Source: Chlorocebus sabaeus (Eukaryota; Chordata; Mammalia; Primates; Cercopithecidae). Taken from it: a DNA stretch of 64,000 nt. Where the stretch lies: the NCBI RefSeq assembly GCF_047675955.1, contig NC_132915.1, forward strand, positions 50,234,026 to 50,298,025, read 5' to 3'. The notes beneath the pieces were generated by a model. It was given only the letters and a program-made list of their open reading frames with translations. It did not search any database and was not told where the DNA came from. Each line of letters opens with the position of its first letter. Position 1 is the stretch's first letter. The position numbers and the translations under genes are program-made. Of the stretch, positions 1 to 12,900 are shown one piece after another.

Positions 1-141
1 CAGCTACTTGGGAGGCTGAGGCAGGAGAATCACTTGAACCCAGGAGGCAGAGGTTGTGGTGAGCCAAGATTGCACCATTGCATTGCAGCCTAGGCAACAA
101 GAGAAAAACTCCATCTCAAAAAAAAAAAAGAAAAAAAAAAA
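1..141 (+). mobile_element. Alu, 3' part, cut by the window edge
   Basis: The right-arm sequence from the CAGCTACTTGGGAGGCTGAG box through CTCCATCTC to an A-rich tail is present. The left arm lies outside the window. Confidence 0.95.
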
Positions 142-157
142 AGAAATCCATTATATA

Positions 158-480
158 GTATAATGATTCTCATCCTTGGCTATTTGTTAGAATCACCTAG
201 GGAACTTTAAATACACATACACAAGAAATATTATATATATAAAATATGGAAATATTACATATAAATTATAAGAAATGTCTATAAATATTAATATATGTAT
301 GTACATATGCATATATAACATGTGAAATATATATATATATACACACATAAAAAGAAATACTGATGTGTAGTCCCCACTGCTGATTTAATTGCTCGTGGAT
401 AAACTCTGGGCATCAGCATTTTGAGAGCTCTCTCAGTTATTCTAATGTGTAGTCAGGGTCAAGAGCTACAGTTGTAGTAG
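158..480 (+). mobile_element. MER5A-like hAT element with AT-rich microsatellite inside
   Basis: Two MER5-like parts flank a TA/CA-rich low-complexity block (about 210-350). The left part contains TGATTCTCATCCTTGGCT and AATCACCTAGGGAACTTT. The right part contains GGCATCAGCATTTTGAGAGC. The order fits an old non-autonomous hAT-Charlie element expanded by a dinucleotide repeat. Confidence 0.5.
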
Positions 481-539
481 AATAAACGGTGTCTGAAATG
501 TGGGGACTCCAAGTTTCTAGCCATAGTTTTTTTTTTTTC

Positions 540-640
540 ATTTCAGGTTGTGTGACCTTGGGCAATTCACTCAACCTCTTTGAGTCTTTTTGTCCTTATT
601 TATAAAATGAAGGAATTGAACAATATCATCTGTAGTAATT
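540..640 (+). mobile_element. MIR fragment
   Basis: The motif GTGTGACCTTGGGCAATTCA, followed by a TATAAAATGAAGG-like segment, is the core of a MIR SINE. The unit is partial. Confidence 0.55.
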
Positions 641-859
641 GTAGCCCTTGCTCCCCCTTTCTTGTTTTTGTGACTGTTGACACTTACTTCATCATTCTTA
701 TTTTTCTTATCTGCAAAATGAAAGTAAAAATTAATGCTTTGCCAACTGTCTAAAAAGACTGTGAAGATCAAATAGTATATTTTATGTAAAAATGTTTTGA
801 AAACCGTTAAATACTCTGTAAATACAAAGTAATGTTGTTGATCATTACAAAAAAAAAAA

Positions 860-2650
860 AAGCCACCTGTTACCTGTCCTCTGTCTTCATGCTTGTATTC
901 TAAGATTTGAAGCAAAATGAGAAAACACTTTTTTGTTTAGGTTTCCTTTTCCTTTTATTGGTCGTAGTACATGCTTTATTTCTATATCTGTGTAGAACTA
1001 TTTTGGTTCTACCCTATTACTATCCATTGCCTAGGGAATTATAATGATCATGGGACAATCAGCTGAGTGGCAGAGGATTATAGTTGATTTTAATAAAAAT
1101 ACAATACAAATTCTGAACTGTTGCTAAGATCATGAATTTAGCCTAAAACCTCAATGCCGAAAGTCTTCTCTGTATATTGTGTGTGCCCCTGTCCTCCTGC
1201 CCTTGGGAAGATCGGGTATGTATTCATCAGGCGCTTTGGGTTTAGAGCTAGATTTTTAACCGTAGTCAAGGTTAAAAAAAAAAAAATGACTTATGAGATG
1301 GTGTAGAATTAAATTAGAAGGTAAATTTTACTCAAAAAGTTAATTGCTATATGATGATTTATTTTCTATCAGAAGTGTTCTTATTTCTTTAATGATGAAT
1401 GAAAACTTTAGATGCTTATGTAGAGGTCTTTGTAATAACTATCTAGTTCAGATACTCACCAGAGCAGGGCACTGTATGAAATTTCTCATATGCTGCTTAG
1501 TTCTTGCAAACCAATAAAAATAATCTCTTTACTAGTCAGCTCTGATTGCCTCTTACCTTTGTGAGATTTTGCATTACCATACTTTTCAAAGCCGTGTTTT
1601 AAAAGTCACTTTATTTCCTGTGTGCTACCAGCTGGGTTGTTTTGAGTAACATTATCATTAAAATAGTGCTATATTAATTTAAAGTGTAACTTAGTATGTT
1701 TGATTTTTATCCTTAAAGTACCAAAGCTTAGAGAGCAAATGGGTCTAGAATTAAAAACACATTTTAATGTGCTTTGACTGCAAGGGACAACACCGTCCTT
1801 ATGGTGTGTCTGAAATTTTAAATTGGATAATAGTGAGGAATGATAAATGGGCTTTCTTTCCCACTTGAGACATATTTATAAATATATATAATGTCTGGTA
1901 GAACTCTCTAACATGGGATTCTTATAGAAGCTGTTCATATTCAGCTGCTCTGTCATTTTATTAGGGCTGTTATTCATTTCTTTTCCCATAATTACATGTA
2001 GGAAGGGGCATATAGAGCTCTCCATTTCATTTTGAATAGCTGGTTATTGCTTTGTAACCAAAGGCTTTTAGGATTTCAACTTCCTTTTTAATTAAAAGGA
2101 ATTAACCCCCTGTAGGAAATAATCCATCTACTGGGAAGTGTTCCCACCAAAAAATTTTGGGAGATGTGCCAATAGATCCCTGTGTTAAATTTATACTTGT
2201 TTCTCTATACTAAAGTTAAATTCTTTTCCTCTCTTTTCCTTTCTTTCCTGGAAAACTCCTAGCTTTATGGACATTTATAATGTGACTTGCTGGTTTGTCC
2301 AAGCTCAGATAGCTTCAAATTTTTTTTTTTTTTAAATATATACGCATGTGGGCTTTTAGGAACACTGAAATTGTTTCAAGCCTTATAGTGAGGGAATTAT
2401 AACCTTTAAAAGGAAAACACTTGTAATTTGGTTTTTCAAATTTAAAAGGATATTATTAATTGATTATTTAGTAGCAAAATATTTCATTAATAATGAAAAC
2501 ATAATCTATAGACGAAAATGTTTGGATTTTTAAAAAGTGTATTATTTTGGGTGTCGGCTGGGGTGGATCTAAGAGAGGCTTGTGTGGTTTTATAGTGCTT
2601 TTTTGATAGGTATGCTTCCTTCACGTTGTAAATAAAAGGCTAACCCTGTT
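860..2650. other. Intron sequence, no feature recognised
   Basis: AT-rich intronic DNA upstream of e1. I see short A/T runs but no gene, RNA or clearly identifiable repeat. Confidence 0.5.
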
Positions 2651-2672
2651 TTCTTTCTTTGGCATGTCCTAG

Positions 2673-2911
2673 AAGTCCTATTCTGGTGAAAACACAGCTA
2701 GTGCCATTGCCCGTTCTGCTGCCGCCACGGCTTTGTCTCTCCTTGTGCCAGTTTTCATTATCTCTTGCAAAGAGAAGGTTGAGGAAATCCTGAACATGCT
2801 GACTGCCAGGTTACCTGGGAAACCAAGTGCTGATGAGTCTCAAGCCGTGCAAATCCACATGGGCCTTGCTTTAGGGATGTTTCTCTCTCGCTTGTGTGAA
2901 GAGAAACTCAG
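2673..2911 (+). CDS. FOCAD: FOCAD exon e1 (239 nt, phase 0 to 2)
   Basis: The acceptor is a pyrimidine-rich tract ending TGTCCTAG. The exon begins with a whole codon (KSYSGENTASAIARS) and ends in AG with the donor GTACAG, so its last codon is completed by e2 as AGT (Ser). The peptide LSLLVPVFIISCKEKVEEIL suggests a hydrophobic helix followed by a charged one. The frame stays open a short way into the intron, but the splice phase fixes the true end. Confidence 0.95.
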
Positions 2912-5900
2912 GTACAGTTTATTAAAATATTCCTGCTTTTCTTCTTTGTGATTTTTTGCAAAGGATTTTGTACCCGTACACACCTATACATAAACATTGT
3001 ATCTGAGCAACATGTGTTTGCCAAACTTTCTGAGATGGGCAAGTTGATCCTTTCTTCTTCTTTATGAGTAAATTTATCTGTGTAAAATACCATCATGGAG
3101 GTGTTCATGTATTTTAAGAGTTGCTAGTATTAAAGTGATTGGTTACTTGAAAATCATTTCATGCTTAGATGAAAGCCGCAGGTACCTACGTGTGGTGGAC
3201 ATGAGAAAAGTCTAATCTCATGGTGCTGTAAGTAAAAAGCTTCTTTTATTCTGGTTTATATGGGATGAAAATAACTGCCAATCTTTTGTTGATATCAATG
3301 TAAAATGAGAGGAGAGGATTGGCATATCTCTAGTGCCTAAGGGGTGTTGGGAATCACTGAATCACCTGAGAACTACATGTACCCGACTTTAAATATTGCT
3401 TTTTTTCCTGTGCCCTAGCCACATTTTTATAATCCTTAAAGAGTCTTAATCTGTGCATATTATACTGTGTGCTTTGTTCACTTTGATTGCTCATTTTTGG
3501 ACTGCTAACTTGACCCTTGAATGGAGCTAATGGAATAGACTCAGGTGGAAAATTCCACTAAATCGGAAAGGTTTTTTAGTGCATAAGTCTACTTTTGTTT
3601 TGTTGTTCATACTGCTTATTCTTTATTTTCTAGCAAGTCTTAGAATTTTATATATCTACATTGATTGTAGTGGGATACAACATGAATATTTGCTTATCAT
3701 GAATATTTTGATGTCAGTGACTTGGAATTATCCCTGTTTTCCTACATTGGAAATATGATAATAGGGAGAGGCATTCTGTTGTGATATTAGATTCTTTTTA
3801 AATTCCTGGTTGGCAGAAATTAGCTGTCCAAAGGCAAGAACTGGTGTTGGTGTGGATAAACTGGATGACACTGTGCTATATTTATTTCAGTTTGAGACCA
3901 TTAAGTTCACAAACATGAGTATGTGAAACTTTTATGTGAATTGCTATTGATTTGGGGGAATACCATATTTCACATGATCATTTTCAGCTCTTAGAAACAT
4001 CTGTCAGATGATTGGGATGATTCTCTTAGTCTTTGAGGCCATAAGTGCAATATGGCCAGAATATTCGTTTTGTCCTGTTCACCATCACTAATAAACATCG
4101 GTCTTGTTCTGGAGATGAATAAAAAACTGCCCTTTGCATGTGATTTGACTGTTACATATCTTATGTGTGTGACAGAACACAAAGTATTTTTAAAGACTTA
4201 AAACTTGAAAGTGATTTTTTTCCCTTTGCTAGTATGCTACAAATGACAGTCTCTTCACCATCTGTGTTCATGCTCTTTCTTTGGTATCTTTTCAAGCAAC
4301 ATGTTTTGCAACTAAAAATGAGCCGTGGCAGTTTAATTCGAGGCAACTCATTTCATCCTATTCTGGCTCTGACTACTTTCTTCACTAACTTAGGAGGAGA
4401 TGCTGCTGCTTTTAGGCTGACAAGCTTGTATTTGTGGTTAACTTAATCATGCTCCCTGGAGAAACCTATGATGATTCCCCCAGAACTCTTGACCCTGCTA
4501 CCTAGGTTGTCTTCCACTCCTGTCTGTCTAACTTGAATTCACACCTGAAGGAAACCCTGGGCAAAGACATCAGGAAGCTCCTTCCTTAGCTGAGCACCCA
4601 CTGAATAACTACAAATTTTAACTTTGCCCTAATGTTCCTGTGTTTGATAGCATCCTCCTTCTACTTAGAGTCTGTGTGTTAGTAATGCCATTACTAATAT
4701 AACTATTCATGGCTCCCACCTTCCCAATTTGTTGGAATTGAGGAATCTCAAATATTTGCCTTTTGATACTAATAAATTTTTTTACCAGGTAGTAACAATA
4801 CTAACAGATAATTTCACTTTTGGAGAAAGTTTAAATTTTTTTCTAAAAGCAAGTGTTTTGAGAGCTGTTGATTTTGACTAGTCAGTGACATCAAATGTGT
4901 CCCAATGTGGTCCTTTAATGGGAACAGAATTAGGACAGTATGTTGTTTTTCAGAGACTAAGAAATCACCATGTAGAAGAGAATTATGAATCACATCTGTA
5001 ATTGCAGCACTTTGGGAGGCCGAGGTGGGCAGATCACGTGAGCCCAGGAGTTTGAGACCAGCCAGACATGGTGGCAGATGCCTGTAGTCCCAACTACTCT
5101 GGAAGCTGAGGCATGAGAATTGCTTGAGCCCAGGAGGCTGAGGTTTCAGTGAGCTGACATTGTGCCACTGCACTCCAGCCTGGGTGAGAAAGCAAAACTG
5201 TCTCAAAAAAAAAAAGAGAGAGAGAGAGAGAATTATGAAAATCATTTCGTTTTTTGCTAAGGCTTTTGAAAAATCTCTTGAATTTAAGTTCCAATCTAGA
5301 ATTTATTCAGAAGACTCCTGAATATTGTTCCACAGCTTCTTGCTTCTGTCATAACCGCCAGAAAATACAAGTATGATTTGTTTAGCATTTGTTTAGGATA
5401 TTTAAGTATATTTTACTCCAAAGGACAACTTTTATAGGATTTATTTAGTTAAAGCTATTAAGTCTGTGTGTGCGATGTGAGGAGTGTGCGTGTGGGCGTT
5501 TGTTTCATTGCAAAAAATCCTTCACCTTGGGCAAAACTGCTGTAGTCTTGGTTTGGGAAAATGTTTTAAAAAGTGCTCTCTGCCTGGTTGTCATTCCTGG
5601 AGTTACATTCCACTTAGCATGATCTGAAGTAGCAATATGAGAGTTAAGATGTAGGAATCTCTCACTACTAAAATGTCAGTGATGAAGCCCACAAATCGGC
5701 CTGAAGGGACAGCCATAGAACCTTTTAAGTTTTATTTTACTATGCAAGTCATACTTCACACCCAGGCATTTATAAAATCATCAATTGCTGTATAAATGCA
5801 AACACATATAGGTCTAGGATTTTCTCCCCTTAAAAAAAAATGTAAGTAAAGGAATAGAATTTACAACCTCCACAATTGAGACATGAAATCAGAAGTGACA

Positions 5901-6859
5901 GTCTTTGCAAGAAAGAGGTTTAGCATGATTATTGATAATGTCAGCTTAATAGGTTAAATATTCTGAAGAAAATCACTTAAGCATTCTTAGAAATATTAAT
6001 TTGGAATTCTGAGTTTATTTTTTATTTTTCAGTGACTTAAAATTTGAATAGACTGAGAAAAATCAAAAATAGGAGATTTTGTGTTTTTCGGTTTGCAAGT
6101 GATTATTCTGCTCAGAAACCCAATTATTGAATAATTTGTCAGACTTAGTTTCTGTAACTACAAAATAAGCATATGCAACTCATCAGTATTGTTACTTTTT
6201 AAAAGAGAAATGCTGGTATTTCCAGTAAAATATTGAGAGAATAATATTGTATTAAGCATTTTGGACAGTTGACTAATTTTAAATAATTCATTGTTTCCCC
6301 TTGATCTTTATTCAGTGACATATCTGGCCAAGAGATGAACCTTCTTCTGATGAAGTCTTTGGATGCCCTGGAAAATTGCTGCTTTGACACTAGTCTTGAA
6401 TACAAGTATGTTGTTCCTATTTCCACTCTCACAGGTACTTAGACATTGCTTCCTATACTGCCATAAGTCTTGCATGCTATGGAGAAATATTTTTCATTTT
6501 TATTTTTTGTTTCCGTAGGTTACTGGGGAACAGGTAGTGTTTGGTTACATGAGTAAGTTCTTTAATGGTGATTTGTGAGATTTTGGTGCACCCATCACCC
6601 AAGCAGTATACACTGCACACAATTTGTAGTCTTTTATCCCTCACCCCCTTCCCACCCTTTCCCGCTGAATCCCCAAAGTCCATTTTGTGATTCTTAAGCC
6701 TCTGTATCCTCATAACTTAGCTCCCACTTATGAGTGAGAACATATGACATTTGGTTTTTCCATTCCTGAGTTACTTCACTTAGAATAATAGTCTCCAGTC
6801 TCATCCAGATTGCTGTGAATGTCACTAGTTCATTCCTTTTTATGGCTGAGTAGTATTCC

Positions 6860-6904
<45 letters not shown>

Positions 6905-9900
6905 ATCTCACAGTTTCTTTATCCACTCATTGATTGATGGGCATTTGAGTTGGTTCCACGTTTTTGCAATTGTGAATTGTGCTGCTGTAAACATGCATGT
7001 GAAAGTACTTTTCTATGTAATGACTTCTTTTCCTGTGGGTACATACCCAGTAGTGGGATTGCTGGATCAAATGGTAGTTCTACTTTTAGTTCTTTAAGGA
7101 ATCTCCACACTGTTTTCCGTAGTGGTTGTACTAGTTTACACCCCCACCAGCAGTGTAGAAGTGTTCTGTGTTCACCGTGTCCACACCAACATCTATTATT
7201 TTTTTATTATGGCCATTCTTGCAGGAGTGAGGTGGTATCGCATTGTGGTTTTGATTTGCATTTCCCTGATCATTAGTGATGTTAAGCAGTTTACCATATG
7301 TTTGCTGGCCATTTGTATATCTTCTTCTGAGAATTGTCTATTCATGTCCTTAGCCCACTTTTTGATGGGCTTGTTTGGTTTTGTCTTGCTAATTTGTTTG
7401 AGTTTGTTGTAGATTCTGAATATTAGTCCGTTGTCAGTTGTATAGATTGTGAAGAGACTCTCCCATTCTGTGGGTCGTCTGTTTACGCTGCTGATTGTTC
7501 CTTTTGCTGTGCAAAAGCTCTTTAGTTTATTAAGTCCGAGCTATTTATCTTTGTTTTTAGTTGCATTTGCTTTTCGGTTCTTCATTATGAAATCCTTGCC
7601 TAAGTCAATGTCTAGAAGGGTTTTTCCTGTGTTATTTTTAGAATTTTTATAGTTTTAGGTCTTAGATTTAAGTCCTTGATCCATTTTGAGTTGATTTTTG
7701 GGTAAGGTGAGAGCTGAGGATCCTTCTGTACAGTTTTATTTTCTTACATGTAGTTTGCCAATTAAGCTTACATGTAACTTACCAATTACCCCAACACCAT
7801 TTGTCGAGTAGGGTGTCCTTTCTCCACTTCATGTTTTTTGTTTAAATTTGATTTGTTGAAGATCAGTTGGCTGTATTTGGGTTTTTTTCTGAGTTATCTA
7901 TTCTGTTCCATTGGTCTATGTGCCTATTTTTATACCAGTACCATGCTGTTTTGGTGAATGTGACCTTATAGTATAGTTTGAAATCAGGTAATGTGATGCC
8001 TCCAGATTTGTTCTTTTTGCTTAGTCTTGCTTTGGCTACGTGGACTCCTCCAGAAAACTCCCAGAATTGATAATAGAATTCAGCAAAGTTTCCGGACACA
8101 AAATTAGTGTACACAAATCAGTAGCTCTTCTATATACCAACAGTGACCAAACTGAGAATCAAATCAAGAACCCCACCCCTTTTACAATAGCTGCAAAAAA
8201 AAAAAAAAAAAAAAGATATTTGGAAATATACTTAGGAATATATCTAACCAAGGAGGTGAAAGACCTCTACAAGGAAAACTATAAAACACTGCTGAAAGAA
8301 ATCATAGATGACACAAATGGAAACACATCCCATGCTCATAGATGGGTAGAATCAATATTGTGGTAATTACTATACTGCCAAAAGCAATCTACATATTCAG
8401 TGCAGTTCTCATCAAAATACTACCTTCATTCTTCACAGAACTAGAAAAAACAATCCTAAAATTCATATGGAGAAATATTTGTAGGATGTGATTTTGAATT
8501 CCTTTGCAGAGAGTTTTCAGTAATAAATAATAAAAAAAACTTATAATTAAAGCTTCCTTGTTCTGAAAACCATGTTTCAGCAATAGACAAATTGCTTAAA
8601 TTCAGAGTAACAACTGTCATTTTGCAGCTTACACCTTATATTACTAAGACCTTAGTTTTGACTTATGTTTGTCATACGAGGCACATGTATGGGGACATGG
8701 ATGCATGACTTAATCTTTTTTTAAAGTATTTCTTTTTATTTTTTATTTATTTATTTATTTAGACATCATCTCACTCTTGTTGCCTAGGCTGGAGTGCAAT
8801 GGTGGAATTTCGGCTCACTGCAACTTCCGCCTCCCGAGTTCAAGTGATTCTCCTGCCTCAGCCTCCCAAATTGCTGCATTACAGGCATACGTCACCACGC
8901 CCAGCTAATTTTGCATTTTTAGTAGAGGTGGGGTTTCGCCAGTTGGTCAGGCTGGTCTCAAACTCCTGACCTCATGTGATCCACCTGCCACTGCCTCCCA
9001 TAGTGTTGGGATTACAGTCGTGAGCCACCCTGCCCAGCCAACTTAATCTTTTTAAAGATCTGTTGAGGCCATTTAAATTTGATTGGGCTAAGAGGGCCTT
9101 TGACTAATGATTTATGTTTCCCTGTGAAATAACGTGGCTAAGAAGTAGAAATGGAAGCAAACACATTATATCAGGGATTACCAACCTGCTTAGCATTAAG
9201 AACCTTTCCCTTCCTCATGCTAACCCCATGGTTTTTAAGGATTTTTGTCTATTACACTAAATACTTTAAAATTTATTTTCTCATTTCAGTAATGAAAGAT
9301 AAAAATGAAAAGGAATAATCAAAAAAGAATACTCAAAAAAGTGTTAAACACACTCATTTAATGAGATATTTAATGTTTCAGTTAGTCTATGTGACTTGTA
9401 TGGGTGAATATATGGTTTTGTTAGGCTTTTGGAAATAATGACATTCTTGAGGGTGCTACATCATAGGTTTTTGGACTTCCACGTGTTTTGGAACCTCAGG
9501 GATGAATCCTCTGGGGTTCATTTCACTAGGAACTAACAGATTATAAGCTTTAACTTCCAGTTTATTGACTCATTTACCTTTTGATATTATGGGCACTGCT
9601 CAGATATGCATTAAATCAGTGTTTTTATTTCTGGCCTTTAGGAACATAAGTTTAAAGCTACATACATACCTTCTATACTGTTAGTTTCAGACTGACAAAA
9701 GGGTAAATGATACGGTAGTGGTAGCTGCATGTGTAAAGGATTTCATCAGGAGTAAATAAAGTAAAATGTCCATTTAGTAGGTGGTAGTTATGGGATCTTC
9801 TTTCAGATGCAGGCTAAGATTGGAGAGGAACTAGTGCCATTCACCTAGTTTATCAAGAAACACTTCTGGGGTCAAGTGACTTCTTAAGAGTGTGGTTTGA

Positions 9901-12900
9901 ATATGAGTAAAGAAAGAGTTTGATGGCATGGTTGAAGTCTCTTGAATGTAGAAAATGATTAATGAGAAAAATAGGGAAATTTAGCTGTTATTTGAATTCA
10001 ATGAAGAGTTGAGATTTTGAACCTAATCCATGCATTTGTATTGTTGCCTTTTACAACCAAGGAATAAGATATTTTTATGTCTCTTTTCATTCCTCCTGCC
10101 TCCTCATACCACCCAAAGATGTTCATTATAGCTGTAGCTCAAGATGTTATAAAGTTTGGAAAAAATTTGAGATTAAGATGCCGCAAGCTTCAACCAGTGG
10201 CACAGTCAGGAATGTCTTTCAGGCATTGTCTCCATCAGTTTTCAGGAAGGTTGTTTAAATGTAAGGAGTACCACGGGGATGAATTACCCACCATGCAGAT
10301 GCTGAGGTGCTTAAAAACTTCATATGTCTAAGCATATTTAACTTTAAAATTTATTTTTATTACTAATAAGATTCTTACTCCTTCATTCTTTCTTTCTTTC
10401 TTGATTCTTACCTTCTTAATGAACAACTGTATTGGTAGGCCTGGACTTCCTGTCCATTTAGTGGAAACTTGCCTATCAGAGCCCAATTAAAAGCTCAGGA
10501 GCTTCAAGAAGCCCTTCCTCCATCCTCTCCAAACTGTTAGTCCTACAGTTAAGTGCTTCATCATTACTAATGCTCTCTAGGTGTCAGTCCTTATGCATTT
10601 CTGTTTTTTGTTGTTGTTGTTGTTGTTGTTGTTTTGAGACAGGATCTCACTCTGTTGCTCAAGCTAGAGTGCAGTGACACAATCATGGCTTACTGCAAGT
10701 TCAACCTCCTGGGCTCAAGCAGTCCTCCTGCCTCAGCCTCAAGTAGCTGGTACTACAGGCATATGCAACCATGCCTGACTAAATTTTTTATTTTTGTAGA
10801 AACAGGGTCTTGCTGTGTTGCCTAGGCTGGTATTGAACTCCTGGCCTCAAGTAATCCTCCCAACCTTAGTCTCCCAAAGTAATGGGATTACAGATGTGAG
10901 CCGCTGCACCCAGCATAGTTCTCTTTTTGGCTTCACATTCAACTGATACTTACTGAGCAGCTGTATACCGAGCTAGGCATTTTCATATCTGTTTCTCATG
11001 GACTTACATCCATGTCACAACCTAAACATGATACTAAAGTAGGAATCATCATCACTTTGGTTTACAGATAAAGAATGTGAGTCTCATATAGGAAGCTTGT
11101 TCAAGGTCATATACTTAACAAGTGACAGAGCCAAGAGAGGAGCCTGGGACATCTGACTTCAAAGCCATTTTTCTTACATAACACGGTATGGGTAACACAG
11201 TTCAATAGAAAGAAAGCAATTTGATGCTTGACAGTATGCTGTGTATTTGTTTTTTTCTGATGTGCAAATGTCACCCACATTTTTTAAAAATGTTTTAATT
11301 CTTACTTCTGCTTTTCTAACTAGACCCAGACCTGAAAGCCTGGCTCATGGTGTAAAGTATTCCCTTATCTAATGAGATTGCAGGAGTCTAGGGCAAGCCT
11401 CCCTCAAGTGAAACAGTGGAAGTCTTACTAGAAGGTAGTTAATAGATGTGGGAGCGTGCTCCCTCAAATGACAGAATTCACCCAGAGCAAATTCACTGTG
11501 CTTCCCTGATTTAATGGACATGTCCCTACTGAAAGAACCGCACACCTGGGCTGGCTGGTATTGGTGAGCCTATCACTAACATTTTACTGCCATCTAGTGG
11601 TAGCTCATTGTGCCATTGTGATCCTCACAGCCCTAACTGCAGTCATGCAGTCATCAACGACCCAAGCTTTGGTTAATTACTACTGAGCTTTTACAAATAC
11701 GATAACATTTGTATAGTGCTTTGCCCTTTACAAAGCACTATACAAATGTTAACTGTTATTAGAACTAATTATTAGATGGCCTAGTACTTAATCTGCAGGA
11801 TTGCCTACAGTAAACTAGGGAATTGAAGATTCATCTCTGATTAATTTTAGAAAAAAATTAATTATATCTGAGTTGATACAGCAACACAAACATCAGAATT
11901 GCTTAGCTTTTAAGTTTCAGGATTTCTTTTGCTGGTGATATTTTAATATACTCTGATAATAGTTTCAACTAAGTAATGACATAATAGTGTATGGAATTTA
12001 AAAACTCAAATTCTCTTTATCATTTGTTAGCACTCTTACAGAACGTTTATGTTAGCAATTCCTAAGTTCAGTTTTATACCCAATATTATAATTTGTTTTT
12101 GTTTCCTCTGTCGAAGACACCAACACCTAATTCCTTTTTGCTTTCAGTGGACAGAAAGATATAAAAGCCAACTCTGCCCAAGCTATTCTTGGTTCAAAGC
12201 TGGCAGACATATCAAAGAGAAGCTAGAATGAGGTAAATATGTGGAATTGCTGAACTAAGCACCTGGGGCAACATTTTAAGATTTAGGACAAAAATAAACA
12301 CATTAAAATAGAGAAGATTTAGAAATCAGAGGGAAATCAGGAATAAAGTTTTAGGACTACGTTCTTGGTGCATACTGGAAAATTGAGTGAAATGAGAGGG
12401 GACCTATTTAGAGGGGCAATAGGTGTATATGCCATAACAGTGACATTGGCACATGTATATACATACACTGTTATATATTCATCTGTTACACCAGTCAGTT
12501 AACTGCCATTGTAGCAATGAATAGAATCACTAGTGAGTTATAACCTTGCTTAGGTTATAGTAATAATTGCTATGATAAATTTTAGGTAAATGTGGACTAG
12601 AAACAGAAATGTCTTTTTCAAAGCCTTAATGTGTCTGTCCCCTGATATGATAAAAGAGGGGCTTCAATCTAGGGGATAGAGATTTTTGTGTGCCCAGGAT
12701 AGCCTGAAAAGCAAGACTTACATACTTCCTTGTTTATTCAGAAAGATAAACTCTATTGGCATGAACTTTGAGAGGAATTTGTTTTCCAGATGAGCCTAGT
12801 ATTCCTCTTTCTGCAGTTAGCCTGGCAAGAAACAGAAACTGAATTTTCTTGGTTGAATCTTGGATGATATGTTCGGTGAATTCTACTACTCATAAAATTT

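Noticed and set aside
6819..8366. Several frames of about 80-108 codons on both strands
   Set aside because: Pieces of the inverted L1 ORF2 and its antisense shadows.
10077..10331. 84-codon plus-strand frame between e2 and e3
   Set aside because: No recognised family, no good splice borders. The e2-e3 split codon and protein continuity do not need it.
11697..11760. The 11.7-kb hairpin as a definite microRNA gene
   Set aside because: The stem is only about 21 bp with a 7-nt loop, shorter than typical precursors, and there is no expression evidence. Kept as an inverted repeat only.
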